NCBI GenBank assembly: GCA_937930275.1
Contig: CALGLM010000398.1
Location: 1 to 11,404 of the forward strand
Origin: an uncultured Ignavibacteria bacterium
Lineage (GTDB): Bacteria; Bacteroidota; Ignavibacteria; Ignavibacteriales; Melioribacteraceae
Direction: 5' to 3'
DNA: 11,404 nucleotides
The position numbers and the translations under genes were made by a program. Below are positions 1-7,393 of the stretch, in pieces. Below the pieces are notes generated by a model that was not told the origin of the DNA, did no database searches, and saw only the letters and a program-made list of their open reading frames with translations. Numbering within the stretch: the stretch's first letter is position 1; the number at the start of each line of letters is the position of its first letter.

Positions 1-316
1 AAACATGTTCATTTTTTCCGTTTATAATATCGGCAACGTCCTGAGCAATAGCTTCACCTTCACGATCAGGGTCAGTTGCAATTATAATTTTTTCGGTTTG
101 TTCGGCTAATTGTTTTATTTTTTTTATTAAATCCCCCTTCCCACGAATATTCATAAAATTAGGTTTGAAATTGTTTTCAATATCAACACCCAATTGTGTT
201 TTGGGCAAATTACGTAAGTGTCCTACAGTTGCTTCAACTATAAAATTTCTTCCTAAATATTTATTAATGGTCTTTGCCTTGGAAGGTGATTCGACCAACA
301 CTAAAGTTTTACTCAT
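1..316 (-). CDS. topA: DNA topoisomerase I, N-terminal 105 codons (cut by window edge)
   Basis: Type IA topoisomerase, which relaxes negatively supercoiled DNA by a single-strand break and passage mechanism in the cytoplasm. Only the start of the Toprim domain is present. It opens MSKTLVLVESPSKAKTI, with the catalytic Glu at residue 9, followed by the GHLRNLPK segment and the metal-binding ATDPDREGEAIA motif. This order matches the family exactly. The residues after that motif are Gln-Asp, where most bacterial TopA proteins have Trp-His. The ATG is preceded by AAGGA six bases upstream, and that site overlaps the smg stop codon, so topA is probably cotranscribed and perhaps translationally coupled with smg. 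The gene runs off the left edge, so the active-site Tyr and the zinc-finger region cannot be assessed. Confidence 0.97.
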   Translation of the reverse strand, partial: MSKTLVLVESPSKAKTINKYLGRNFIVEATVGHLRNLPKTQLGVDIENNFKPNFMNIRGKGDLIKKIKQLAEQTEKIIIATDPDREGEAIAQDVADIINGKNEHV

Positions 317-327
317 AAAAAATCCTT

Positions 328-783
328 TTAATTAATTGTATCGGAGGAGTAAAGAAGTACTCTGCTTCCGGGTAACAATCCGGCATTTAAATCAATAAGA
401 GATAAAAATACTATCCAGTTAATGTCATCCTTACTTAATACCCTTCCTTCTAAATTTGCGGCGTGTTCTAAAATAAACTCAATATCGTTACTTTCAATTA
501 ACCCTAAGTTAACCAAACTTAAAATATAATTATAATTATCTAAACCTATTAAATCTATTTCTTCTAAACTTAATACTCTAAAAGTTTCTTTATTAATTTT
601 ATTTTTTTCTGATTTACTTACTTTTGAGCTTAGTACTTTATCAAATAATAAACTAAAAGCAGCACTAATAGTCTGGCTATCGTATTTATTACTATCCAAT
701 AGCTTATTAACTTCTTCTAAAGTATAGTCTTTTTTTAAATTATCCAAAATAAGTGCAATTACTTCAACAATTTTTGTAACCAT
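328..783 (-). CDS. smg: Smg/DUF494 family protein
   Basis: A 151-residue, largely alpha-helical protein of the DUF494 (Smg) family, whose molecular role is not settled. It aligns by eye with E. coli Smg: an N-terminal helical segment at residues 1-52, a Lys-rich linker at 53-66, then a conserved C-terminal half. That half contains FRVLSLEEIDLIG (about 68-80), similar to the 'R-I-Y-T-x-E-E' segment, and LSKDDINWIVFLSL (about 116-129), similar to the 'DLKWVILMVLF' segment. There is no signal peptide or membrane helix. It sits 3 bases after ybeY and 11 bases before topA. Smg genes are commonly found next to topoisomerase-type genes, which supports the assignment. The ATG start is preceded only by a weak GAAG motif inside the end of ybeY. 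Confidence 0.88.
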   Translation of the reverse strand: MVTKIVEVIALILDNLKKDYTLEEVNKLLDSNKYDSQTISAAFSLLFDKVLSSKVSKSEKNKINKETFRVLSLEEIDLIGLDNYNYILSLVNLGLIESNDIEFILEHAANLEGRVLSKDDINWIVFLSLIDLNAGLLPGSRVLLYSSDTIN

Positions 784-786
784 TTA

Positions 787-1221
787 TCACTTCAAAATTT
801 GAACATTATTAAATTTTTTTACAAACAGATTTTCTTTCCGTTTCATTTTCTTTCTGTCAATATCATTCATATCATCATATCCTACTAAATGTAAAATACC
901 GTGAATTACCAATCTTAACAGTTCGGAATTTACCGAACAATTAAATCTTGCCGCATTTTCAACAGCAATATCATAAGATATTAATAATTCACCCTCTAAA
1001 ATATTATTATCACCGGAATAATTAAAGGTAATAATATCGGTATCATAATTATGACCTAAAAACTCCATATTCACTTTTAGTAAAGCTTTTTTGTCCACAA
1101 TATTAATATCGAGATTTACGATCGAAAAGTTTAGCTCGTTTTGAAGGTTTTCGATGAGAAAATTAATATTTTTTTTTATTATGCCGTATTTCCGGGGTGC
1201 AAATACCGAAACTAACTCCAA
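787..1221 (-). CDS. ybeY: YbeY-like endoribonuclease / rRNA maturation factor
   Basis: YbeY (UPF0054) is a metal-dependent RNase involved in 16S rRNA 3'-end maturation and ribosome quality control. The 144 residues are close to the usual length. The hallmark motif is HGILHLVGYDD at 107-117, where His107 and His111 match two of the three zinc ligands. The third position, normally His, is Asp117. The upstream conserved segment reads FLGHNYDTDIITF (54-66), where many YbeY proteins have an Arg-Gly before 'TDVLSF'; Leu55 stands in place of that Arg. From memory, such changes occur in Bacteroidota YbeY, so I take this as a clade variant and not a broken gene. The start is TTG: an in-frame stop lies three codons upstream, and GGAG sits nine bases before the TTG. 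It lies 19 bases after the MBL hydrolase gene and 3 bases before smg. Confidence 0.92.
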   Translation of the reverse strand: MELVSVFAPRKYGIIKKNINFLIENLQNELNFSIVNLDINIVDKKALLKVNMEFLGHNYDTDIITFNYSGDNNILEGELLISYDIAVENAARFNCSVNSELLRLVIHGILHLVGYDDMNDIDRKKMKRKENLFVKKFNNVQILK

Positions 1222-1230
1222 AATAATTTA

Positions 1231-1234
1231 CTCC
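1231..1234 (-). promoter_or_regulatory. Ribosome binding site fixing the TTG start of ybeY
   Basis: GGAG on the minus strand, nine bases upstream of the TTG at 1221. No ATG or GTG lies in frame between the upstream stop codon and this TTG, so the motif supports TTG initiation. Confidence 0.6.
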
Positions 1235-1240
1235 GTTTTA

Positions 1241-2113
1241 TTAGATAGTTATCTCAAGTAATTCTTTTGAGGGTATGCAATTTACGGAACTTTTAATTTT
1301 ATTCAAAAAATTTTTTGTATTGTTTACTACATTTTCAATCATCTCATCCGAGTAATCAGGATCATAATGAAATAAAACCAAATTTTTAATTTTTGCTAAC
1401 TCGCTAAAATATGCCAGCGCAATATTATTTGAATGTCCCCAACCAATCTTTTTATTAAAATCTTCAATTGTATATTGTGAATCATGAATTAAATAATCAG
1501 CATTTTTACAAAATTCAATTTGTGTTTTATTTTGTTCGTAAATCAACTGAGAATTTGGTTCGTTTTGTAATGCATTGTAATAAATTTCGTTATCTGTCAT
1601 ATAAACGACTGTTTTATTACCTTCCGTAATTTTAAAGGATAATGTTCCTTTAGAATGGTGAACTGTTTCTGTTTCAACTGTAAATTCATCAAAAACATAT
1701 TTTTTTGTCGGTTCTATTTTATGATATTCTATTGTTGATTTAAAAACATCTTCTTTATTTACCGGAAAATAGAACGGATGCATTTGTGAATCAATAACAT
1801 GTGAAACATTCATATCATCTTTTGCATTAGAAAAAATATTTATTTTAAAATCGCTTCTGAAAAACGGAACGAAAAACGGAATTCCTTGAATATGGTCCCA
1901 ATGTGAGTGACTGATTAATAAATTAAGCTCTTTTTTATAATTGCCTGAAATTAATTCAATACCCAAGTTTCTTATACCGGTACCGGCATCTATAATAATA
2001 GAAGTGCCTTTATTTGATATTACCTGAATACAAGGCGTGTTACCGCCGTATTTTACAGTGTTTGGTCCCGGGACCGGAATTGAACCGCGAGTTCCCCAAA
2101 ATTTAATTTTCAT
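1241..2113 (-). CDS. MBL-fold metallo-hydrolase (substrate unknown)
   Basis: A cytoplasmic protein of 290 residues with the metallo-beta-lactamase fold, closest by motif to the phosphodiesterase/RNase Z-like side of the superfamily. It begins KIKFWGTRGSIPVPGPNT, a recognisable opening of this group, followed by DAGTGIRNLG at 42-51. The di-metal signature is HSHWDH, with His69, His71, Asp73 and His74. Later candidate ligands or active-site residues are His152-His153, the TDNE segment with Asp174, HDSQYT at 210-215, GWGHS with His227, and FHYDP with His249. All the motifs are intact, so it is expected to be active. There is no signal peptide or helical transmembrane segment. The substrate could be a cyclic nucleotide, another phosphodiester or a small metabolite; the sequence does not decide. 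The ATG overlaps the end of the gamma-carbonic anhydrase gene by 11 bases, indicating tight coupling. Confidence 0.9.
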   Translation of the reverse strand: MKIKFWGTRGSIPVPGPNTVKYGGNTPCIQVISNKGTSIIIDAGTGIRNLGIELISGNYKKELNLLISHSHWDHIQGIPFFVPFFRSDFKINIFSNAKDDMNVSHVIDSQMHPFYFPVNKEDVFKSTIEYHKIEPTKKYVFDEFTVETETVHHSKGTLSFKITEGNKTVVYMTDNEIYYNALQNEPNSQLIYEQNKTQIEFCKNADYLIHDSQYTIEDFNKKIGWGHSNNIALAYFSELAKIKNLVLFHYDPDYSDEMIENVVNNTKNFLNKIKSSVNCIPSKELLEITI

Positions 2114-2672
2114 TTTCCAGGTCTGTTAATGAGTTAATAGTTATTTCCGAATATTTTTTATATCTATATGCGCTTTTTTCCAATTCTTGAATTTCGGAAT
2201 CAGTCAAATCTCTTACTACTTTTGCAGGAACACCGGCAACCAATTTTCCGGTTGGAACAATAAAACCCGGTTTTACAACAGAACCTGCAGCAACCATGCT
2301 TTTAGTTTCTACAAGTGCACCGTCTAAAACTATTGCACCAATTCCGATAAGTACTAAATCTTCTATTACCGCACCGTGTAATTTTACACTATGCCCAATT
2401 GTAACTTTATTTCCAATAATTAAAGGGTATTTGGCATTCGTAACATGTAACATACTTAAATCTTGAATATTTGTCAACTCCCCAATTTTAATAAAGTTGA
2501 CATCTCCCCGAATAACAGAATTATACCATATACTCGAATCTTTACATACTTCAACTTCGCCTATAATTTTTACACCATCAGCAATAAATACTGATTTATC
2601 TATGTTAGGATATTTGCCTTCATACGAGAAATTTTTACCAAACTGTCTTAATTGTATTTTGGCGGATTCCAA
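2103..2672 (-). CDS. Gamma-carbonic anhydrase family protein (left-handed beta-helix)
   Basis: Member of the YrdA/PaaY/Cam group: a left-handed parallel beta-helix trimer binding a metal between subunits. Hexapeptide-like repeats run through most of the protein, ending in AGVPAKVVRDL, typical of the fold. In the longer (194-residue) numbering the three metal-ligand histidines are His81, His99 and His104. Arg60 and Asp62 (RGD) and Gln75 match conserved Cam residues. This fits carbonic anhydrase-like activity, but many homologues have no proven activity. The start is uncertain. No ATG is available near the N-terminus. I chose the TTG at 2672 because GGAG lies nine bases upstream. A TTG at 2687 would add five residues but has no ribosome binding site. 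Either way the gene overlaps the end of the DUF3108 gene (25 or 40 bases) and its own end overlaps the MBL gene. Confidence 0.9.
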   Translation of the reverse strand: MESAKIQLRQFGKNFSYEGKYPNIDKSVFIADGVKIIGEVEVCKDSSIWYNSVIRGDVNFIKIGELTNIQDLSMLHVTNAKYPLIIGNKVTIGHSVKLHGAVIEDLVLIGIGAIVLDGALVETKSMVAAGSVVKPGFIVPTGKLVAGVPAKVVRDLTDSEIQELEKSAYRYKKYSEITINSLTDLENEN

Positions 2673-3442
2673 TCTTTTTTTCTCCAACTTATTAATTCAA
2701 CTGTAATGTTTCCCAGTAAAACGCTTAATTTAGCATATACCGGAATTTTATATTTATCTTTTGTAAACCAACCTTCAAAATCTCCCGTTAATCCAAAAAC
2801 ACCTGTGAAATCTGCTTTTCCGTTTAATTTTGTAGTAGCAATATCATAATTCACGGCATCAATTTTGGTTCTTTCTTCTTTATCAAAAAAGTTAATATAT
2901 GTTTTTACTTTTTGTTCATTAATAAAACAGTGAACAGTTTCAGAATGCTTATATCCTGATTTAACTCGAGCATAATAAAATAAGGATAATCCGTCATTAA
3001 AGTTGTGATCTAAATCACAAGTTGAGTCAGTTTCAACCAAATAAGGCTTTAATGTGCCTCTTTTTACAAATATTTTTTTGTTCTTATAATCAAACCTATG
3101 TTCGGTAAACCTAAAATATTCCTTAGTGCGATGAGTAGCTTTAAATAAATTACTATAATTTTTAGTATTAAAATAACTTTCATATACTTCGTGTAAATCA
3201 ACAAAAGGCAACGATTCATCGCTATTAATATAAACCATTGTTCTATATACAACTTCATTATCTATTACTTTCTTTTCAAGAACTTTAAACTTTAGTTCAC
3301 CCAGCTTTATAAAAGTATATTTTACTGAATATGTTAGTTCTTCGCCTACTTCCCACTCATAATTACTCTGAGCTTTAATTGAAGAAATAAACAATAAGAT
3401 GAGTATTGTTGTTTTTATAAAAATCTTATTTTTAATTAACAT
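2648..3442 (-). CDS. Exported DUF3108 domain protein
   Basis: A 264-residue protein with a clear signal peptide: Lys-rich start, hydrophobic core at about 10-21, and probable cleavage after Ala24 in SSIKAQ. There is no lipobox Cys, so it should be soluble in the periplasm or loosely attached to the envelope. The mature part begins with GEELTYSVKYTFIKLGEL (about 33-50), the recognisable opening of the DUF3108 family. Strand-rich sequence follows, including DHNFNDGLSLFYYARV and a C-terminal GDFEGWFTKDKYKIPVYAKL segment. The family has no established function. The gene starts one base after the ctpA stop codon and shares its 3' end with the next gene, so it is almost certainly in one transcription unit with ctpA. 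I see no truncation or frameshift. Confidence 0.85.
   Translation of the reverse strand: MLIKNKIFIKTTILILLFISSIKAQSNYEWEVGEELTYSVKYTFIKLGELKFKVLEKKVIDNEVVYRTMVYINSDESLPFVDLHEVYESYFNTKNYSNLFKATHRTKEYFRFTEHRFDYKNKKIFVKRGTLKPYLVETDSTCDLDHNFNDGLSLFYYARVKSGYKHSETVHCFINEQKVKTYINFFDKEERTKIDAVNYDIATTKLNGKADFTGVFGLTGDFEGWFTKDKYKIPVYAKLSVLLGNITVELISWRKKDWNPPKYN
2682..2685 (-). promoter_or_regulatory. Ribosome binding site deciding the gamma-carbonic anhydrase start
   Basis: GGAG on the minus strand, nine bases before the TTG at 2672 and inside the last codons of the DUF3108 gene. It overlaps the alternative TTG at 2687, which argues against that upstream start. Confidence 0.5.
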
Positions 3443-3443
3443 T

Positions 3444-5006
3444 TTAATTCTTTTTCACTACCCTGTTTATATCTATAGAAAAATAATTTAAGGCTTGCAA
3501 AATTTCTTCATCAGTTTTAATGAATAAATAATATCTTCCGTTCTTACCCCAAAACTTGTTTGCAATTTCAGATTTTATTTTGGCAATAATTAGTGATTTA
3601 TCTTTATTAATTTCATCAATTTTAATATTTGGTTCAATTGTTTTTGCATATATAATAAAATTATTAAACATTTTCTCGGTAAAAATGAATTCACTATTAA
3701 ATGTTCTATAATTATACTTTTTCTTGTCTAATTTTTCAATCTCACCGTTTTCTGCAATAAATCTATTAAAAACATTATTTCGCAATAGCAAACCAAGTGA
3801 TTCGGTATATTCAGGTTCTTTTAATAAAAAGTCCGGATGTATCCCGCCGCCATCATAAACTTTGCGCCCCTTTTTTGTGAATTTGTAATTAGTTGTCGTA
3901 TCATTTTTATTGATTTCGGAAATAGAGTAATAGTTGCTAATATTGTCGTATTTTCGCTGTATTAACCTTCCTGAGGGTGTAAAATACTTTGCTAAAGTTA
4001 ATCGAAATTCCGATCTATCATCTAATATAAAAGATTGTTGTACCAAACCTTTTCCAAAAGTGTTTTGACCGACAATCCATCCTCTATCCCAGTCTTGTAT
4101 TGCTCCTGCAACAATTTCGCTTGCAGAAGCAGAACCATTATCAACTAAGACTATAATTGGCAATTTATCCGATTTATCTGTATCGGTTGAATAAAAATCC
4201 TGATTATACGATTTTTTTCTTGCTTTAATTGAAACAATTAGCTTATTTGGCGACAAAAATAAATCTGCTACTTTAACAGCTTGTTCTAAATAACCGCCTG
4301 GATTATTTCTAAGATCTAATAATATTTTTTTTGCTCCTTGTTTTATAAGCAAATTTACAGTAGATCTCATTTCCACATAAGTATTTTCTGAAAATCTGAC
4401 CAACTTTATATATCCTATGCTATCTGAAATTACAGTTGAAAAATCAACAGGATGCAATATTATTTCCGCTCTGTTAAGAGTAAAATTTATCGGCTTTTTT
4501 ACATTATTACGAACTATGGTTAGCACAACTTTCGAGCCTTCGTCACCTCTCAATAAACTTATTATTTTTTCTGTTTTCAATGAAATAATATTTCTGTTGT
4601 CAACCATTATTATTTTATCACCGCTTTGTACTCCGACTTTGTCGGAAGGACCGGATGGAACAACAGACATTACATTTAATGTATCGTTTATTAAGGAAAA
4701 TTCAATTCCAATCCCCACAAATTTTCCGCTCATTTCTTCTGCATAACTTTCATATTCTTCAGAATTTAAATATCCTGAATGAGGATCTAATTTTTTTAGA
4801 ACGCCTTCTATGGCGCTATTGGTAAGAGTATCCAAGTTTACTTTATCTACATAATACTCGTTTGTCAATTTTATTATATCCGATATTTTAGTCGCAGCTT
4901 TATTAACTTCTGGATTAATAAAATGATTAAGAATAAAATTTAAGTAATACCCTATTAAAAGAGCAATAATAAACAGTAATATTTTACTGCCGAAGATATT
5001 TCTCAT
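3444..5006 (-). CDS. ctpA: S41 family carboxy-terminal processing protease
   Basis: A periplasmic serine protease of the CtpA/Prc type, which trims or degrades proteins from their C-terminus. An N-terminal hydrophobic segment (about 8-26) serves as a membrane anchor or uncleaved signal. A helical cap and DPHSGYL (74-80) follow, then a PDZ domain (about 90-165) with the FVGIGIEF segment. The S41 core is about 190-390. LLDLRNNPGGYL (229-240) is the typical substrate-cleft strand. GSASASEI (291-298) carries the predicted nucleophile Ser294, and FGKGLVQ carries Lys319, 25 residues later as expected of the Ser/Lys dyad. A C-terminal extension of about 120 residues follows the core. It starts with the ATG of a TAATG overlap with the Wzi-like gene stop, implying translational coupling. 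The likely substrates are envelope proteins, perhaps including neighbours, but none can be named from sequence. Confidence 0.95.
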   Translation of the reverse strand: MRNIFGSKILLFIIALLIGYYLNFILNHFINPEVNKAATKISDIIKLTNEYYVDKVNLDTLTNSAIEGVLKKLDPHSGYLNSEEYESYAEEMSGKFVGIGIEFSLINDTLNVMSVVPSGPSDKVGVQSGDKIIMVDNRNIISLKTEKIISLLRGDEGSKVVLTIVRNNVKKPINFTLNRAEIILHPVDFSTVISDSIGYIKLVRFSENTYVEMRSTVNLLIKQGAKKILLDLRNNPGGYLEQAVKVADLFLSPNKLIVSIKARKKSYNQDFYSTDTDKSDKLPIIVLVDNGSASASEIVAGAIQDWDRGWIVGQNTFGKGLVQQSFILDDRSEFRLTLAKYFTPSGRLIQRKYDNISNYYSISEINKNDTTTNYKFTKKGRKVYDGGGIHPDFLLKEPEYTESLGLLLRNNVFNRFIAENGEIEKLDKKKYNYRTFNSEFIFTEKMFNNFIIYAKTIEPNIKIDEINKDKSLIIAKIKSEIANKFWGKNGRYYLFIKTDEEILQALNYFSIDINRVVKKN

Positions 5007-6655
5007 TATATTTTAAGTTTAATATTTAAGATTAGTGTAGATTCATTAGTAGAAGTATGTGGAGATTTTTCATTCTCAAAATAATAATACAGACTAATAA
5101 AGTTATTACGTATAAATTCATATTTACCTTCAAACAAAACATTAAAACTTTTAATTAGCAAACCGTCTAAAAACTTTACTTGTTCACTATCAAAAGGTCT
5201 GTGTCCTTCTTTTACGGAACCGCCATAATTAGTTACCAATGTTCCTTTTTCATCATATAAATTGCTCCCGTGCTCCTTATACCCTGCTTGAAATAAAAAA
5301 CTAACTCTTGGAGTAAAATAATAATAAAATTTTACATTAAATAATTGACTATTAGGTTCAATATTATCATTTATCAAATAATTTAATGATGTAAAATTAT
5401 TATAAGGAATTCTATGTGTAAATACAAAAGGCTCAATTCTTAAATACTGTACTGCTAAACCACCCGAAAAATTATTAATCTTTGGAGTAATATTTATTCC
5501 GATATCCCATAGAGTTTGATTTCCGTACCATTTTTTTCCTAATTTACTAAAATCGATATCATCAATAAATAATGTTAAATAAGGACTAAACCCGGACAAT
5601 GTATTATTTGAAATATCTATAAAAAGTGATGAGTTATCTCTATCTTGATTAATATGTTCAATACTCTTATAAAAGTTGAAAGGATTTAAATAACTTAAAT
5701 CAACGCTCCTATTCCCGTATATAATAAATTCACCAAGACCTAATTTGAAGTGTTTTGAAAAATTAATTTCGAAGCGATGATAGACCAAGTACTTATCTTG
5801 CAAACTATGAATTTCACCCCATAGCGAATCGGCGTAAACGTTAGGAGAGGATAGTAATTTACCATGCAGATAAGAAAAATTAAATATAGAATAATTTATA
5901 TTAAATTTAAAGTAATCTATAGGCGGAGCATTATTACCTAAAAAAGGTTTGTAAATACCTTGTCCGAGAATTATTCTATCCCGACCGAGTTTAAAATTAT
6001 AATTTCTTTTTTCAAAGAATAAATATCCTTCGGTCTCATCAAAAAAAGAATTAGCTCCTTCATAATTAGGATTTAAATTGGCTTTATAATTATATTTTAA
6101 ACTCCCGTAATTTAAAGCAGTATTTTTATCACCTTTATAAGTACCGTTAGTACCTTTTAAATAAAAACCAAGTTCGTTAAATAAATAACCTTTAACTTCA
6201 CCACCGAATGTAAAGATTGAAGCCATTTTCTCTTTTTTGATAATTGTAGAGTTATAGGCAGCAAAATTTATAAAAAAGCCGTTTTTTGAAGAATCTACAT
6301 AACTATATATTGATTTATTAGATTGGTAATAATCTTCAGCAAATTTGTTGTTTAATATAGATGAATAACTTAAATCTGTACCGTTAAATAAATAATCAAA
6401 TTCAAAAACTAAGTCATTTAATATTTCATGATCAACATCTGAAAGTTTTTCTTTATTATTTATTATTTCAATTAAATATTGCTTTATTTGGGTATTGGTT
6501 TTAGGAATTTCAAAGCCGTTATAATTATCTATAAATCCTAAAGTGTTCATTCTTTCTAAAAAAGGATATATTTTATGTTCGACATCTATATAACCGGATT
6601 GGGCTACAATAAAGGAATTTAGCAATAAAAGTATCGAGATAATATATCTTTTCAT
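5006..6655 (-). CDS. Wzi-like capsule-assembly outer-membrane beta-barrel protein
   Basis: A 549-residue exported protein with a short signal peptide ending FIVAQ (cleavage near residue 18-19). Residues about 25-95 form a helical segment containing YPFLERMNTLGFI, of a type often seen at the front of Wzi-like proteins. The remainder is rich in alternating aromatic strands, consistent with an outer-membrane beta-barrel. The best family evidence is GRDRIILGQG (224-233) followed by NNAPPIDYFKF (241-251), resembling the 'GRD/W-G-x-G ... NAPPFD' signature of the Wzi capsule-assembly family. The protein ends in short alternating hydrophobic strands (LILNIKLKI). In E. coli, Wzi is an outer-membrane lectin that holds capsule at the surface. 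A similar role here is inference, helped by the adjacent glycosyltransferase. It overlaps both neighbours by one base (TAATG at each end). Confidence 0.75.
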   Translation of the reverse strand: MKRYIISILLLLNSFIVAQSGYIDVEHKIYPFLERMNTLGFIDNYNGFEIPKTNTQIKQYLIEIINNKEKLSDVDHEILNDLVFEFDYLFNGTDLSYSSILNNKFAEDYYQSNKSIYSYVDSSKNGFFINFAAYNSTIIKKEKMASIFTFGGEVKGYLFNELGFYLKGTNGTYKGDKNTALNYGSLKYNYKANLNPNYEGANSFFDETEGYLFFEKRNYNFKLGRDRIILGQGIYKPFLGNNAPPIDYFKFNINYSIFNFSYLHGKLLSSPNVYADSLWGEIHSLQDKYLVYHRFEINFSKHFKLGLGEFIIYGNRSVDLSYLNPFNFYKSIEHINQDRDNSSLFIDISNNTLSGFSPYLTLFIDDIDFSKLGKKWYGNQTLWDIGINITPKINNFSGGLAVQYLRIEPFVFTHRIPYNNFTSLNYLINDNIEPNSQLFNVKFYYYFTPRVSFLFQAGYKEHGSNLYDEKGTLVTNYGGSVKEGHRPFDSEQVKFLDGLLIKSFNVLFEGKYEFIRNNFISLYYYFENEKSPHTSTNESTLILNIKLKI

Positions 6656-7383
6656 TATCTTATTTCGTCCCAGATTCTTGATTTAGATTTTTTTAATAAA
6701 ACTACATAAATACTGTTAATTAACCAAGTAAAAAGTAGTTTAAAATGTCCGACCTTTCTGTATCTTCTTGGTGATTCGTAAATAATTGTTTTTCTATCAA
6801 AAAAAATATTCCCTAATTTTCTAACTCTTTTAAAAAATTCAAAATCTTCACCTGCAATAATGGTTTCGTCATATCCGTTTAATCTATCAAAAATATCTGA
6901 TCGTAAAACATTACATTCGCCTCTACCCATTCCGACACCGATAATATTAAGAGAATGAAAATAATTATTATAAAATGTTTGAAAGACTCTATCAATAAAT
7001 TTAGTTTCTTCAGGAAAAACCTCAACTTTGCATGTATATGCTATATATTTGCCATTTAACACTTTAGACTTAATAATTGAAAATAAATTTTCCGGGTTTT
7101 TAATTCTTGAGTCGCCGCTTAAAAATATTAATATTTTTCCTTCAGCAACTTCTCTTCCCCTATTTCTACCCATTGCAATATTTTGTCTGAAATCTTTATC
7201 ATGAATTACTACTTTATCAGCCATTTCTTTTGCAATTAAAATTGTATTATCCGAACTTCCGCCGTCAGATACGATAACTTCGTAATCATATTTAGATTTT
7301 AAATTATTCTGTTTAAGTTGTTTTAGAATATTCGGTAAAAGACGCTCTTCATTTAAAGTGGGAATAATAATACTAAAATCCAA
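6655..7383 (-). CDS. Family 2 glycosyltransferase
   Basis: A GT-A fold glycosyltransferase expected to act at the cytoplasmic face of the membrane, moving a sugar from a nucleotide- or lipid-linked donor. From the chosen start it has 242 residues. The N-terminal strand FSIIIPTLNEE is followed by VIVSDGGSSDNT at about 37-48. A metal-site segment LSGDSR (about 88-93) has Ser in place of the first Asp of the usual D-x-D. The acceptor/catalytic region is AGEDFEFFKRV (about 177-187). A hydrophobic C-terminal stretch, LLFTWLINSIYVVLL (about 216-230), is a likely membrane-association helix. The start is TTG at 7383, with GAGG five bases upstream; this leaves a 10-base gap after the DUF2279 gene. A further in-frame TTG at 7410 would overlap that gene and lacks a ribosome binding site. 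The donor and acceptor sugars cannot be read from sequence. Confidence 0.9.
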   Translation of the reverse strand: MDFSIIIPTLNEERLLPNILKQLKQNNLKSKYDYEVIVSDGGSSDNTILIAKEMADKVVIHDKDFRQNIAMGRNRGREVAEGKILIFLSGDSRIKNPENLFSIIKSKVLNGKYIAYTCKVEVFPEETKFIDRVFQTFYNNYFHSLNIIGVGMGRGECNVLRSDIFDRLNGYDETIIAGEDFEFFKRVRKLGNIFFDRKTIIYESPRRYRKVGHFKLLFTWLINSIYVVLLKKSKSRIWDEIR

Positions 7384-7388
7384 AAATA

Positions 7389-7392
7389 CCTC
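7389..7392 (-). promoter_or_regulatory. Ribosome binding site deciding the glycosyltransferase start
   Basis: GAGG on the minus strand, five bases before the TTG at 7383 and just after the stop codon of the DUF2279 gene. It favours the shorter product beginning with the canonical family N-terminus (DFSIIIPT). Confidence 0.55.
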
Positions 7393-7393
7393 A

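Noticed and set aside
1977..1986. Palindrome CCGGTACCGG
   Set aside because: It falls in the codons for the conserved Ala-Gly-Thr-Gly motif of the MBL hydrolase and is not repeated elsewhere, so coding constraint explains it.
2064..2075. 12-bp G+C-rich palindrome GGTCCCGGGACC, which with flanking bases recalls a tRNA T-arm
   Set aside because: It encodes the conserved Pro-Val-Pro-Gly-Pro of the MBL protein, and no cloverleaf can be built around it.
2497..2849. Two overlapping plus-strand open frames
   Set aside because: Both are antisense to the gamma-carbonic anhydrase and DUF3108 genes, whose family motifs are clear, and neither resembles a protein family.
3064..3258. Minus-strand 64-codon frame inside the DUF3108 gene
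   Set aside because: It is an alternate frame of a gene with a clear signal peptide and family motif, with Ile/Leu-rich shadow composition.
4417..4746. Plus-strand open frame of 109 codons
   Set aside because: It lies wholly antisense to the well-supported PDZ and early S41 part of ctpA, has no recognisable domain and is explained by the codon bias of the real gene.
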